Source of the DNA: Gnomoniopsis sp. IMI 355080 | Taxonomy: Eukaryota > Ascomycota > Sordariomycetes > Diaporthales > Gnomoniaceae | Direction: 5' to 3' | Length of the DNA stretch: 64,000 bases | Assembly: GCA_027946555.1 (NCBI GenBank) | Contig: JAPEVC010000076.1 | Span: 1-64,000 of the forward strand | Part shown: one piece after another, positions 1 through 11,939 of the stretch | Layout: every line of letters begins with the position of its first letter | Position numbering within the stretch: position 1 is the stretch's first letter | Translations under genes and position numbers: made by a program | Notes under the pieces: model-generated | Told to the model about the DNA's origin: nothing | The model's database searches: none | What the model saw: the letters and a program-made list of their open reading frames with translations, nothing else

Positions 1-12
1 GGGTCCTACACA

Positions 13-1149
13 TTAGATCATCGTTCGTCTCGCCATCTCTCCCACAAATTCGTCCCAGCTCTCGCACCACTCCGTGTACCCGGGACGACTAGTGATAAAC
101 TGCCCCAAACAGCCCAGCTCCGCGGCGCGCCGGCTCAGCTGCGCGACCTCGACAAACCCGCCGCCCGCACTGTGCGCCACAGGGATGCTCCGCTGTAGCA
201 GCGGCTTTGGCAGCCGCCGCAGGCCCCGCTCGACGACCGGGTTCTTCCATTGCGCTGACGAGTTCTCAAACGCCACAACATAGTCGGCGGCCTGGTAAAA
301 GATTGGATCGACGACCACGCCCGGGTTGTAGATGACAATCGCGGATGACGTGGAGGGTGTCACCGCGCCAGTCGGGAGCTGAGGCGGTGTGGCGGGTGCT
401 GCTGCTGCTGCTTCTGATTCTTCGGCTTCGACGGCATCGCGGTCAGCCTCAAGTTCGGCTTCAGCTTGAGCTGCGCCCTCCAAATTGCTTCCGGCTGGGA
501 TGGGCACGAGAATATTCCTGTTTAGAATTGTCTTGGCCGCGGTCGCCAGTGCAGCGAGGTACTCGACGTACTCGGTGCTCGAGGGTGTCTCATCAATGAA
601 GATGCCCTCGACAATGATAGTCTGTGCGAGACAAAGTGTGCGTCAGCCAGCCTGCTGTCTATATGAGAGGCTGAGACCAGTTCATCCGGCTGGCACCATC
701 AAAAGGCAACAAACTCATAGAACACAGAACAAGATAGACAAGAACAGAAAACATCAGCTCACCTGAATACCGGCCTTCACGCTTTCCCCCTCCCATGCTC
801 GATAGCGCTCCACATCTTCCACAATGTCCTCAGCCGGCCTGTTCCCGTAGCTGCAGTGCACGTATCCCACCACCTTCACATTGGGCAAAGCCGTCAACCG
901 CCCCAGAGCCTCGGCGTAATTTGCATCGGGCAGGACACCATCGCCAGGCCCGTTGGACGGATTGATGATAACGTACAAGTCGAGCTCCGGATGAGCTTCG
1001 GCGGCGGTGTAGAGCGGGGCCCAGGCATCCGGCGAAGGGTAGATGTAGAGTGGGACGAGGATGAAGGGCCGGGACGAGTGTGGGGGCACCGGGGGTGGGG
1101 TGAGTAGGTTATTGAGAGGATTGGTATTCTGAGGATGCGGGGCAGTCAT
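13..1149 (-). CDS. sph3: Spherulin-4 family glycoside hydrolase (Sph3-like, GH135)
   Basis: Two exons on the minus strand, 1149-763 and 621-13, joined in phase 0 across a 141-nt intron (GTGAGC at 762, CACAG ending at 622), giving 331 residues. After a Pro-rich start the protein reads RPFILVPLYIYPSPDAW, the typical opening of the spherulin-4 domain. The Asp-Glu pair of Sph3 is seen as FIDE (D139/E140), and the later catalytic Glu as VVAFE (E248). An Ala/Glu-rich insert lies at about residues 176-215. In Aspergillus, Sph3 is a membrane-anchored hydrolase needed to make the GalNAc/galactose polymer GAG. Here it sits beside ega3- and agd3-like genes, which supports the same role. Odd: the chosen ATG gives no signal peptide or membrane anchor. 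The reading frame is open upstream to 1347, so the true start could lie further up or in a missed exon. Confidence 0.86.
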
Positions 1150-1912
1150 CGCGGGGCGTTCAAGATGTGAAGTGCAATTGCGTGAGCAAAGCTGAGTTGC
1201 ACGTGGTGTGAGTGCCGCGTTGTTCGAGAGTGGAGTACGAATGAATATGAAAGGAGCAACAGGAAACGGAGGAATGGCAAGAGTACGTGGTGATAAGGCT
1301 GCACGAACAATAATAAATGGAGTTGCCAAGCTATCCGGAGATCTCAAGCCCGTGGACGAGAGACTGTTTTTTTTTTCTTGCAGGCTGGCGTGACGCTACT
1401 CATCCGCTTCTGTTTTGCGCAGCAAAGCGTGTGCAGGCGTTCGAGGTGAAAGTCCACCAACCAAGTCCGCATTGGGTCAGGGCAGGGTGGGGGGCAGATG
1501 GGGCTGAGCTCAGCAGCAATTGGCGACGCCAGGCCCTCTCATACACGTCAAAATTTATCATTGATAAGGTCCCAGACTGCCATTTGATTGCTCGGGAAAA
1601 GATCTGCTTCTAGAGGGATCATTACACACGATGACCAAGAAATAATTTGCAGATTGTGGAGGAGGCTGAAGTTACCCCCACATGGTTGACAGTCCTTTCC
1701 CCGTCCCGGCCAACACCGCCAACTTAGACCGGTGAGACTGTCTGCATGAACTTCACGGCTCGGGCTTGGTAGTATCAATAGGCTGTGAAATTAGAATATT
1801 TACTATACAATACCGGAGCTATACCATGCTTTTGGAGAAAAACAGCCCAGCCGTGCTTTTTATACGGGGCAACGCCGACGCCGCGCAAAAGGCCCCCATT
1901 ACCCCACAAGAT
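1150..1912. other. Intergenic, upstream of sph3-like gene
   Basis: 762 bases between the sph3-like start and the stop of the ega3-like gene; both genes run leftward. It should hold the sph3 promoter and the ega3 3' end. A T(9) run lies near 1367-1375. I see no convincing coding exon. Confidence 0.5.
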
Positions 1913-3184
1913 CTAGTCGAGTCCATTCGTGATGTATGTTCTCTCGTCACAGTATTGTACCCAACCACTGAGGTTCATGTACTTGAGCACCGTGTTAAAT
2001 CCGTCCGATCCAGAGGTTACGTCGACATTGCAGTACTTGGACACGGTGTTGGTGTTAAAAGACTTCGTGTCGGTTTCGTCCGTGCCAGCAGGGTACTCAA
2101 TATGGAATACGGGCTTGCCGGCGTCGGGGAACGCTGAGAAGTCGTCGCATTCGTCGTACTGGGCGCACTGCTCATTTACTGAGAACTGAACGTAGTCGAT
2201 CACATCGTCGATAATATCGCCTGCGTTTTTCAACCCTGTCATCAGACCACGTTGAGCTGCCTCCTGGGCCAAAAACCGCATGAAACTGATAGAGTCGTCC
2301 TGAGTCAGGCCAAGCCCATTGTCATTGTCCTGTTTGGGTGTCAGTCTCGTGGGCATAGAGGGGTGTAGATCCGCTATACGTACATAGCCATCGACGTTGT
2401 CCGGATCGATTCCAGTACAGTTCATCTGGGCAGCGATCTCAATCCGGGCGGTCATAATCTGCCGGACATTGTCGCTATTTAGATCCAACCAGTATTCGCC
2501 TGGCCAGCCGTCCAGTTCGTTACCCTTGTCGCTATCCGTGAACTTCCACGAGTCTGGACGGTCTGGCTCGTAGGATCCGGCGCTGAAGTAACAAATGACG
2601 TCCATGCCCTGAGCGCGCAAATCTCGAACGACAGTGAGGTTCTGATGCAGGAACATATCAATATCATACAGAGTCACGTTCGGATCGCTTGAGGGGTTCG
2701 GCGTGACGAGGGGACTCGTTGTGGTCGCCGCCTTGTCCGTCGTTGAGGTCTGGTTGTCAAGGGTCAACGTCTCGCTCAGCACAATTTGCCAAGGAGTACG
2801 CACTGAGAGTGTTGTACCGTTATAAGTACAATTCCCAGTGCACGTTGGAATTGGCGGCGCAGGTCCTATATCTGGACTAGAACCACCCTTCTTCAGACCG
2901 AGCCCAAGCCCCAGGCCGAGGGCCAGAGCAATGAGGGCGAGAATCAAGGCGGGAATGGCGAACCATAGCCACTTGCGATGACGATTACGGTGCAGACCTT
3001 CATTCTCCATGACCTCGAACTTAGCGTTGGGAGCCGACATGGCTGAGCCGTGGGCGGATGGCGGTAGGCGAGCGGGGTGTGAGTGAGGTCCTTGGCCTCC
3101 CATACTTCCCAGGCCTACAGTTGCGTTTGCGCTGTCTTCAATCGATGGTGGCGGCGGCGGGTGGAGCTCAGTATTGCCGTACAT
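1913..3184 (-). CDS. ega3: Membrane-anchored GH114 endo-alpha-1,4-polygalactosaminidase (Ega3-like)
   Basis: The open frame runs unbroken for 423 codons, but a 54-nt intron (2383-2330; GTACGT donor, GACTGAC branch site, AAACAG acceptor) is almost certainly removed. Splicing gives 405 residues and restores DPDNVDGYDNDNGLGLT, the standard GH114 stretch. The protein is a type II membrane protein: cytoplasmic Pro-rich tail (1-70), one transmembrane helix (about 72-96, Leu/Ala/Gly), a Thr/Ser-rich linker, then the TIM-barrel domain from about residue 125. Conserved pieces seen are ICYFSAGSYEPDRPD, GEYWLDL, DPDNVDGY and FSVNEQC; the Asp and Glu of the last two motifs fit the family's catalytic acids. 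Ega3 cleaves galactosamine stretches of GAG at the cell surface. The gene lies between sph3-like (same strand) and agd3-like (divergent) genes. Confidence 0.9.
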   Translation of the reverse strand: MYGNTELHPPPPPSIEDSANATVGLGSMGGQGPHSHPARLPPSAHGSAMSAPNAKFEVMENEGLHRNRHRKWLWFAIPALILALIALALGLGLGLGLKKGGSSPDIGPAPPIPTCTGNCTYNGTTLSVRTPWQIVLSETLTLDNQTSTTDKAATTTSPLVTPNPSSDPNVTLYDIDMFLHQNLTVVRDLRAQGMDVICYFSAGSYEPDRPDSWKFTDSDKGNELDGWPGEYWLDLNSDNVRQIMTARIEIAAQMNCTGIDPDNVDGYVRIADLHPSMPTRLTPKQDNDNGLGLTQDDSISFMRFLAQEAAQRGLMTGLKNAGDIIDDVIDYVQFSVNEQCAQYDECDDFSAFPDAGKPVFHIEYPAGTDETDTKSFNTNTVSKYCNVDVTSGSDGFNTVLKYMNLSGWVQYCDERTYITNGLD

Positions 3185-6100
3185 GCGAGAAATACCTCGG
3201 AGCCAAGTAAGTTGGACGCGCTTTCGACTAGTGGTCGTGGGGCGCCAAGAACAATATTGGAATCACCAAAGAGCGTGAGTAAAGACTGATGATGTTGAGG
3301 CTGCGGTGCCACGTATAGTATGCAGGACGGCTGGAGTAGCACGGTGGTTGTGGTGGTATGGACAGACGAGAAAAGATAATGGAAGCCAATGTTGTTGATC
3401 GTCCAAATGTACAATTGGTTGAGGCAAATCCCCTCCACACTGGCAGGAGACACCCAGAGTTGTGGCAGTTGTTAAGAAAAGGTGCAAATCGAGCCGATGC
3501 CACAGTTGCCTCGCCCGAGAAAGGCAGGCACGATATACTCGACAGAGCCCGGTCAAGCGGAGAGCTCGTGCCGCTTCCTTTTGACTCTTTGAGACGACGA
3601 AGCAGTTGCAAAGTGACGCCAGGAAGATGTGAGGCCTCAAAGGAGGAGCGAGCCGTTGCACAGCCAACAATGGTGATACCGGCTCGCCGGAACAAGGACA
3701 TGCAACCAAGGAAACAAAGGGTACGATGGTACACCGTAGGTCCAAAGTCCAAGCATGCAATTTCTCGTGGGCACGCCAGCCCTTGAGCTCAATCTGACTT
3801 CAATAGTGCTATTAGGTAGGGCCTCGTTTCCACGTTCAGCTGGCCGTGCTGGTTTGTGTGAGAAACCTTGGGACGGTATCTGATCCCGCAAGCAACGGTG
3901 GCCGCAGCTCGAGGCAAGCCCATGCTGTGTGGCTGGAGGCCCAGAGGATTAGGTACCTAGGTACTTACCTAAGTAGGTGGTGCTGTAAAGGAGCCTGGAA
4001 TGGTCATCATGCTAGGCCTAAAGCATTTTAGCAGCAATTAAACTGCCGGCGAGAGCCAAAGCAAAAAGCGCCAAGCGCCAACATCAAATTCCTTCCTTCC
4101 CAAATACGGGATTCATGCTTAGGCATCGTACACCCATGCCAATTGAATCTTTCCCACCTCTGGCAGTATGCACCTCAGCCGTCCCCTCAAGGAGCAGCGG
4201 GCCAAGCATGACCTAAAAAAAAAAAACATCCGATGCATTGAAGGCTGGATACTATATAGCTTCACTATGCCCAAGTAGGCCTGTGCTGAAGGCATGAGGT
4301 CAAACTTAAGATTAAAATACGGCACGAGAATCCACTTGCCTGGCAGCGTGGGTACAGAGGTTCAAGCAGCAAAGCAGCCCCAGTCAGCGCTTGCAGGGAT
4401 CTACAAAAGCACGGATCACCAGGGGTGAAACATTTCTTTGTACTGTACGTACCTGAATATTTACTATGGCAGTGTTTCCCCAATATGCATCTAACCACCA
4501 TGTCGGTGACCCCACCGTACCACCCTAGTCACCCCTGCCCCCTGTATGCATATACGAGAGCTTCTCACCAACCGCTACCCGCTATCGTCTCACCCTCGTC
4601 CCTGACCAATATAGGGATCCCCTTCCTTAGCACGTTCCAAGCTCAATTCGGCGGCTTCTTCATCAAGCCACAGGGTTGCTCTATGGGTCGGCCCCCGAAC
4701 AGGTTCTTGTTTGTTTTACTGCCGCACGGCTGCCATCCGAATCGACTCCAGCTAATGCAGCCTAAAAGCTGCCGCCACGTCGACGCTTTCATGGCGCCAG
4801 CCCAGCAAGCGCTTCGCTACACAAGCCCAGAACTCCCTCCGCGCCCATCGTGGCGCCCGTGGAGCGGGTGGATGTCCAGCGCTCTTTGTTGTTGCCTATT
4901 CTTGTGAGCCAGGTCCAAGGAACTGCCAAGTCGGAAACGACCGTCGCAAGAAGTTCACCGTCCGAGCGAACGGTATGCCAAGTCTGTGTAGTCAAATGAC
5001 CTGATGTATTTCGGTACCTAGGCTGGGCATCTGTGCCCTCGCGCAGGCCGACTTGCTTCTTGGCCTTGAGCGAGATTCGCGAGTGACCGTCACATCTTTT
5101 TTTCAAATCGCTGGTGATGGTGGCTGTCATCAGTCCGCTAACCTGGAGGCCTGGCTGGCTGGATGCCCAGCTTGCCTGTCTTCCAGGATAATCCCCCGCA
5201 AGGGGCAGACAGCGAGGATGCACACACACACACACGGCTTCCCGGCTTGTTCCCTGGCTGTCCTTCATATCAAGATGGCTAGCAACACTGCATGACCTTC
5301 ACCGCTCGCCGTATGGATGGCAGGGCGTTGTCTTGACCCTCGTCACTGAGTCCCTTTCCTCGGAACAGATTCCTACCACATGTGAGTGGTCATTGTGCCA
5401 CGGTCTGTTCTCTTCTTGAAAATGCCGTTCTACCCGCGTCACCATGTCACCATGTCACCGTGTCACCGTGCTACCGTGCTTTCTCTTGAGCCGCGTCCAA
5501 TTCCCGGGTGTAGCTAGTATAGAGCTGTCTCGTACTCACCTGCTTTAGTGCAATCCCCTGACCCATGTCCACCTGCTCTTGACCTGCAAGGCTGTGTTGC
5601 TCGTTAAAGTGCCCTATTTTCTTAGTGCCGGCTCCGTGGCGACCCACATCTATATCGGTCTTTGTCGTTCGTCGTTTCGTATTTTGTACTGGACTGCCAA
5701 TTTGCTAGGCATCCTGCTGGTTCTCGCGCCGCCTCTTTTAAGGGCGTCTAATAGTATTTCAAACTAGACCTTTTTTTTTTCAGCCGCGGCGAACGGAACG
5801 CATTCAAACCGGAAGTAAGACGATTGTCTTTGGCTACCTAACCCAAGCCAGGACAGCGCCAGCCGCATGTTCTTAGCAGCAATCCACAAGTCATCCCATC
5901 TCTTCCCGTCTTGCTGCAGATAGGGGGTACATGCAGCCACATATCAGATCGACATCTTTATAACCTCGTGGTCTTACCTCGTACATTCTCCCCGCCACAA
6001 GGTCACACTCTATCCTTCTATCAGTCGTTATTGGCGACTTGTCCTTCGTTCCTACTCATACATTCGCTGTTGTACTTCTACCAGCTACACCCACTCGCTA

Positions 6101-6200
6101 CCTGGTGTCTCGTCTACTCTGGACTACTATCATTCTTTCACCACCTTCATTCGGTAATTCGATTTTTGTGTCAACGTTGGAAACTGGGTAAGAGCACAAC
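3185..6200. promoter_or_regulatory. 3-kb divergent promoter region between ega3-like and agd3-like genes
   Basis: No ORF here looks coding; frames up to about 170 codons overlap each other on both strands without recognisable content. The region must contain the promoters of both flanking genes. Visible structure: a tandem ACCTAGGT-type palindrome run (about 3950-3978), an (AC)n tract (5221-5235), a short minisatellite (5437-5480), and pyrimidine-rich sequence from 5960 to 6190 that is probably the agd3 leader. A shared 3-kb regulatory region would fit co-regulated polysaccharide genes, but no specific operator can be named. Confidence 0.5.
5437..5480. repeat. Short GTCACCRT minisatellite
   Basis: About five consecutive copies of an 8-base unit GTCACCAT/GTCACCGT, the last copies decaying to GCTACCGT. 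Two copies end in AT and the following ones in GT, as expected for a unit that duplicated after a point change. It lies in the ega3/agd3 promoter region. Confidence 0.75.
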
Positions 6201-8547
6201 ATGAAGTTATTTTCAACAGCCCTGCTGGCGCTACACGCAAGTGTAGTGACCGCTGCAGTGTCAGTCTCAAACACCATCCTCGTCTTGGCGAGAGACTCAG
6301 CCTCTGTCACTGTGGCTACATTGGGTCTTCAGGGTTATGGAATTCCCTACGAGGCTTTGATTGTTCCTCAGTCGGGTGCGGCTCTGCCAACTCTTAACTC
6401 ATCGCTTACCTCCGGAAACTATGGCGGTATCCTCGTCTTGAGTGAGGTTGCGTATCAGTACTCAACGGGCTTCTTGAGTGCCTTGACCACCGCGCAATGG
6501 AATCAGATGTTCGCATATCAGCTGGCTTTCGGCGTTCGCATGGTCCGTCTGGATGTGTTCCCAACGACAGACATGGGTAAGTCTTTGTCACTGGTGTATC
6601 TGGAGAGATATCTCACTATTTCGAGCATATGGACTAATTTCCGTGTCATCGAAATAGGTGCAACCACGGCCATCTCCGGTGCGGGATGCTGTGGCACTGG
6701 AGTTGAGCAATATGTCAGGATCACAGATGCTTCAGCATTCACCACGGCCAACCTGAAGACGTAAGTCAAGCTCGTTCCATCATGGAGAACTCTCACAGAA
6801 AACGCATGGCTGACCTGTTTTGTGATAGCGGTGCAAATGCCAGCACGGCAGGTCTATGGCACTACCCTGCGACCATCACCAACACCAGCATTGCTACGCC
6901 CATCGCCTCGTTTGACGCCTCAAGTGACGGTACCTTCAGCACTAACAGCACTGCTGCTGTTATCAACAACATCGGAGGTCGCCAGCAGATGGTGTGGTTC
7001 ATGGGATGGGCTACGGACTGGTCCCAGACTTCGAACTACCTGCAGCACGCCTACATCCACTGGATGACCCGTGGTCTCTGTAAGTTGTGCCTTCTTACTC
7101 CGGCTCGCTGTGCACGCCTTTCTGACCAATCTTATGTAGTCGTTGGAAAGCGCAAGGTGTATCTCAACACTCAGGTTGACGACATGCATCTTTCGACCGA
7201 CATGTACTATCCCAACACCTCGACTTTCCGTCTCCGTCCTTCGGATCTGAACACTCTTGCTACATGGCAGACCGACATCAACACTCGTCTCCCATCGGGT
7301 TCCAATTACTTTGTCGAGATTGGCCACAACGGCAATGGCGACATCATCAATGCGACTGACTCAGATGCTGGGGCGAGTGTCTGCAATCCTGATGAGGCTA
7401 TTGACTATAACTCGCCACCGGACACGGCTCTGGAGTTCATGAAGCCTATCGGCACCGGAACCGACCTGTGGGATGCCAAATGGGTCACCTACAACTGGAC
7501 TTTGGCCTGTGGTCAGGTGGACGAGCTTGCCCAATGGTTCTACAAGAACCCGAACATCTTTGCCGCCGTTTCCCACACCTTTTCACACGAGGAACTCAAC
7601 AATGCCACTTTCAATGATGCTAACCGCGAGATTGCCTTCAACATTGCGTGGTTGAAGCAAATTGGACTGTGGAACGCCAACAAATTCTCCAGCCAAGGAC
7701 TCATCCCGCCAGCGATCACTGGTCTTCACAATGGTGATGCTATCCGGGCATGGATGGAGAACGGTATTCAGTATGCCGTCGGCGACAACACACGCCCCGT
7801 TCTCCGCAATACCAACAACACATTCTACCCGCTCACCACCACCGTGGCGGGCAACGGGTACGCCGGTCTGACCGTGATCCCTCGCTGGGCGACCACTATC
7901 TACTACAACTGCGATACCGCTGAATGCACAACCAAGGAATGGATTGACACCTCTGGAGGCTCTGGTACTTTCGTCAATCTTCTCATCGACGCCAAAACCA
8001 CCAACTCTCGCTACCTGCTTGGTCTCCACCCCGATCCTTACATGTTCCACCAGGCCAACTTGCGCAATGGTGATGTTGACACGTATACTGTGGGCCCGGT
8101 CACTGGTAAATTGGCACTGATTCAGATCTGGGTTGAGACCGTCACCCAGGAGATAGCGAGGTTGACAAACTGGCCCATCTTCTCCATGAAACACGACGAC
8201 ATTGGTGTTTATTTCAACAACAGGGTCACTCTTGAGTAAGTCTTCCTCGGTACTTGAAAGTCTTTGCCTGAGATATCCATTGCTAACCCAAATTTCACTA
8301 CAGTGCCTGCAGCCCCAACCTGCTCTACAACTACTCTGATGATATGAAGACCATTACCTCTGTGACGGTCAGCACCACAGGCAACACCTGCTCTGTGCCT
8401 GTGCCTGTCACCTTCCCTGGTACCACCAACCCCACCTCCAGCGCGGGTGGCACCACGGACAGGAACGGTACCGAGCCGCTCATTTACTACACACCCATGT
8501 CGGGTTCAGCCGTGACTTATACCCTCGCATCGGCTGTCACTGTCTAA
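6201..8547 (+). CDS. agd3: Secreted polysaccharide deacetylase, Agd3-like (CE18)
   Basis: Five exons: 6201-6576, 6658-6760, 6829-7079, 7140-8235 and 8304-8547. The four introns are 60-81 nt with GTAAGT-type donors; the product is 689 residues. A signal peptide is clear (MKLFSTALLALHASVVTAA). Residues about 20-250 form the N-terminal accessory region; the deacetylase part follows, with the metal-site motifs TQVDDMHL (D257/D258) and SHTFSHEEL (H388, H392). Many Asn-X-Ser/Thr sites and a Thr/Ser-rich C-terminus fit a secreted glycoprotein. Agd3 removes acetyl groups from GalNAc in galactosaminogalactan, making the polymer cationic and adhesive. It is divergent from the ega3-like gene, as expected for a GAG cluster. 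It is somewhat shorter than the A. fumigatus enzyme (about 800 residues). Assignment rests on motif recognition, not alignment. Confidence 0.88.
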
Positions 8548-9141
8548 GACTGAGTGGGATTGTTGGATTCGATCAAAAGTTTTGTTGGTTCAATAAAGTG
8601 TGCCGAGCCACCTGTAAGCTTGTCACATAGCGGGTGGAAATGTGTCTCAAATTCTTGTCTCTCGTTCAATTTCTTTGATACTATTTGTCATGAACATCGC
8701 GACACATTGGGAAAGCATGCATGCTGCTGGGTATGGTCAAAAACTTAGTCCCCAGGCTGCAAAAGGGCGTTGGAGTGAGTGCATGGTGTTCTATCGTCGT
8801 GAAGTCATATCAGCCAGATCTTGGCTGAGACAGGACGGGGTCGGCCCGAACACCATCGCATATTTGTTAATAATAATGATCATGTTGTCTCGAATTATAG
8901 AATCTTCAATATGAGGAAACAAACTTGAACCGCTTTTCATGATAAGTCATCGCTAGTACGTGGGTGCCTAGGCGCAAGCTCTTGGGTAGTGAAGTAGGTA
9001 CTCGAGCTTGGGCATGCATCATTACCATAAGACGTATATTGTAACAGGAAACTGAAATTCCTGATCTACTGATCTGGAGGAACTTATCAATTATGATGCT
9101 GCACATCTGCGTAAATAACACTTCCAATTTCTTGGAAGCCC
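8548..9141. other. Intergenic between convergent agd3-like and MFS genes
   Basis: Two genes converge here, so the stretch holds their 3' ends. It is relatively AT-rich. Short frames (for example 8642-8914) have no coding features. Nothing else seen. Confidence 0.5.
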
Positions 9142-10751
9142 TTACCCCTGCCTTCTCATCTCTTTCGCTCTGTCCCTCTTATTCAACCACGCCACACTTG
9201 CGAGGCAGACACTGCCCGCCAGCATAACCGTCCCTGCAAACGCAAACAACCCCGTAAATCCGCCTGTGCCACCCTCAATGGCCCCAGCAATAGGTGGGCC
9301 CACCAACACACTGACCCCGGCACAGCTGAACGCCAGACCGATCCTCGTTCCCAGCTGTCGCACATCCCTCGTCATGGCCGCGACGGCGGGCGGCGGTAAG
9401 CTAACGATGCCGCCGTACGCGAACCCATATAGTAGCGTCAGGACGACAACTCCGCCGTAAGTGGTCACGCGAATCCAGACAAAGGCCAGGATGCCGGCGA
9501 ACGCCATGAAGAGCGGGTAGAGGTTGAGCGGGCCCAGGAAGTCGCCGAGGAGGGGCGCGAGGAGCCGCCCCGGGAGTGAGCCGGCGCCGAGGATGGCAAG
9601 GAGGTAGAAGGAGGCCGTCTCCTGGAGGCCTATGGCGGAGACGCCGAAGCTGGCGGCGTAAAAGAGGGGGATCTGCACGCCGAGCCAGCCGATTATGTTG
9701 GAGAGTGAGAAGAAGATGTCTGCTGGCATGTTAGTCTTGTTCTTTCTTCTATCGTAAGGGGTATGGAGCAGGTTGTGAGACGTACAAACGCGGTCTTTGA
9801 ACATGGCCTTGTCGAACGTGCGCTTGCCCTGGGGTAGGAAGAGCGGCTTCATGACGACTAGAGGGATGAGATTCGTGGCAAAGACTAGGAACCCCACAGT
9901 TCGCACAGCCCAGGGGAAGGAGACTTGAAATATGAGCTGCCGAAGAATAATGGGGTAGATAACCGCGCCTAGACTTGTCAGTATCATCTTGATCAAGTTT
10001 CTGGGAGGTGATCCGATCAAACACTCACCCACTGCACTTCCTGCTGCAGCGATCCCGTTCGCCATTCCTCTCCGTGTCGTCCAATAGGTAGAGATCGCCG
10101 AAATAGCTGGAAAGAAGAGCAGACCCATACCCAGGCCGCTGCACACGCCCAGAGATAAGAAGATGGAGTAGAATTCAGTGGCCAGGCTAGCCATCATGAG
10201 CCCGAAGGTGAGAAGACCTGCCCCCGCAAGCAGGAGATAGCGGAGGTGACCGTAGTCGTAGAGAGGCCCGGAGAAGATTCCAACCTCGATGAGGAGGAAG
10301 GCTTGAATAGTTCCTATCCATGAAATCGATGAGGGCGAGTATCTTTCCAGTAAATGGGCCTCGTAGTACGTTTGGAAGACTCCGAAGGTAATGATCAAAC
10401 CCCTGTAACAGAGATGTTAGGAATTCAGGTATCAATTATGATCCACACCAAGACACTGTCTACTGACCATGTATTGAAGTATACAAAAAACCCTCCCAGC
10501 ACCTGAAGCCAAGCTGCTGAGCCGCCGTTGGGGGGCGTTGGCATCCCGGATGAAGGCGTTGCTGCCAGCGGCTCTGACCTTTCTGTACCCTTGGCCTGAA
10601 AGCCTCGTGACATATTTGGTGAAGGTTCGGGATCCTCGACTGCTGTCACCGACGGTGCCGCCGTTGTGTCCTCACTTTCGTCGCTCACGTCGGTCGCATG
10701 GTTCTCGTTCACGCCGAGATGCTTTTCGGCAGGTTTCTCTTCTGAATCCAT
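9142..10751 (-). CDS. MFS transporter, monocarboxylate (MCT)-type
   Basis: Four exons on the minus strand: 10751-10468, 10402-10029, 9968-9786 and 9719-9142. The joins are phase 2, 1 and 1, and the product is 472 residues. A hydrophilic N-terminal tail of about 80 residues, rich in Ser/Glu/Pro, precedes about 12 transmembrane helices. The segment SAAWLQVLGGFFVYFNTWGL...FGVFQTYYE is the usual first helix of fungal MCT-family proteins, and GTRIGLAFSCAG...LVGPPIAGAI is the usual late motif. Such proteins move monocarboxylates or related small acids, sometimes riboflavin or secondary metabolites; the substrate cannot be read from sequence. It lies tail-to-tail with agd3, so a link to polysaccharide production is only positional. 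Confidence 0.88.
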
Positions 10752-11939
10752 CTCGAGACAAGCAACCCGGGAGCAGAGGAGTGGTGACCAAGGGATGAGC
10801 CTTACGGCAAAAAATTATGTATCCGTACCGGAACCCGGAACGATCAAGGAAGTACTTAGGATCAGAGCCGTCTAGGCGTGGCTCTGTTGCCCTTTTTAAA
10901 AAAGAGGCGCTTCTTCCGGGCCGCACTCACACAGACTCACAACAGTCGTCCTGTACCCTCCGACGCGAGGCAACCAAACACTGCGTCCCCCTTGTTTGTG
11001 GAGAAAGAGGGATTCAATGTGTGGAAGCACAGTCCCGAATTCACCAGGTTCGCCCGACGCTGTGCACTATTCTGTATGACCCACCTACCTCGCACACACA
11101 CCTACTCAAGGGGAGTCTTTACTCCCTTTTGGGAGGGTGCAGGCCCTTGTCTCTACGCACACTCGACATCGTCCTCCACGCGTTCATTCGCCGGGGCGAA
11201 TATGCAGCCGCCCACGCTCCCGGGCCGTCACCTAACGCAACGCCGTTGTCTTACTTCTGACAGTCCCGCCGGCTTAGTCCCACTGCAGATGCAGTTCCGC
11301 GCGCGGGAATTGGGTATTTGTTTTAGCACCTTTGTCTTATGCAAGTGCTTGCAATTGAGGACCTCTAAAGGGCTTGGCTCACTAACTTTTCCGAGCTCTC
11401 GAATCGCACAAGGGAGTTGCCAGCTGAGAGCTCGCCGATATCCTGCCACCCACCCTCGGCTCACCTGATCCGTAGAAATAAACTGGTGTATGAACCATGT
11501 CAGCAAAGTGGCTTTTGGTGCTGCCGTTTGATTTTTACTACTGCAAGAGCGGTCTGGAACGTTTATTTGATCAAGGCCCCGATCTTCGTGCCCGTCGATG
11601 AACTCAGGCGATTATTGACGTACGTTAGTGGTGCCCAGCTGCACATCCACCGACAATTGCCACCGCCGCCAAAGGGCGTTGGCTACGAAAGGCCATACTG
11701 TTGGTACCCGCGCGTGTCAAACGCTTAGGAACAGTAGGAACGTAAAGTATCAAATGAAAGTGGCTATAGCATTGAAATCGATTGAGACTGTTGAGGAGAG
11801 AACACTCCTCTGGGCGGCTTAAAACGCGTTGAAATTGCCCTTATGACAGTGCCTATTGCACCTACTCACAGATTCAACATGGAAAAGTACAAGACTCCCA
11901 GATATTCCTCCCGGTCTCTTGAAAGAACGGCCTGGATGG
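10752..11939. other. Intergenic, upstream of MFS gene
   Basis: Promoter side of the MFS gene. Overlapping open frames on the plus strand (10817-11468) are GC-driven and show no domain or splice logic. No gene supported. Confidence 0.45.

Noticed and set aside
3228..3786. Overlapping frames of 142-174 codons on both strands upstream of ega3
   Set aside because: They shadow one another, are rich in Arg/Ser/Pro/Leu, have no domain and no splice logic; GC-driven chance frames in a promoter.
4789..5268. 159-codon minus frame
   Set aside because: It runs through an (AC)n repeat translated as CVCVH and has no recognisable fold.
10817..11468. Plus frames of 147 and 196 codons
   Set aside because: Two overlapping frames of similar length with no conserved stretch, typical of stop-poor GC-rich DNA.
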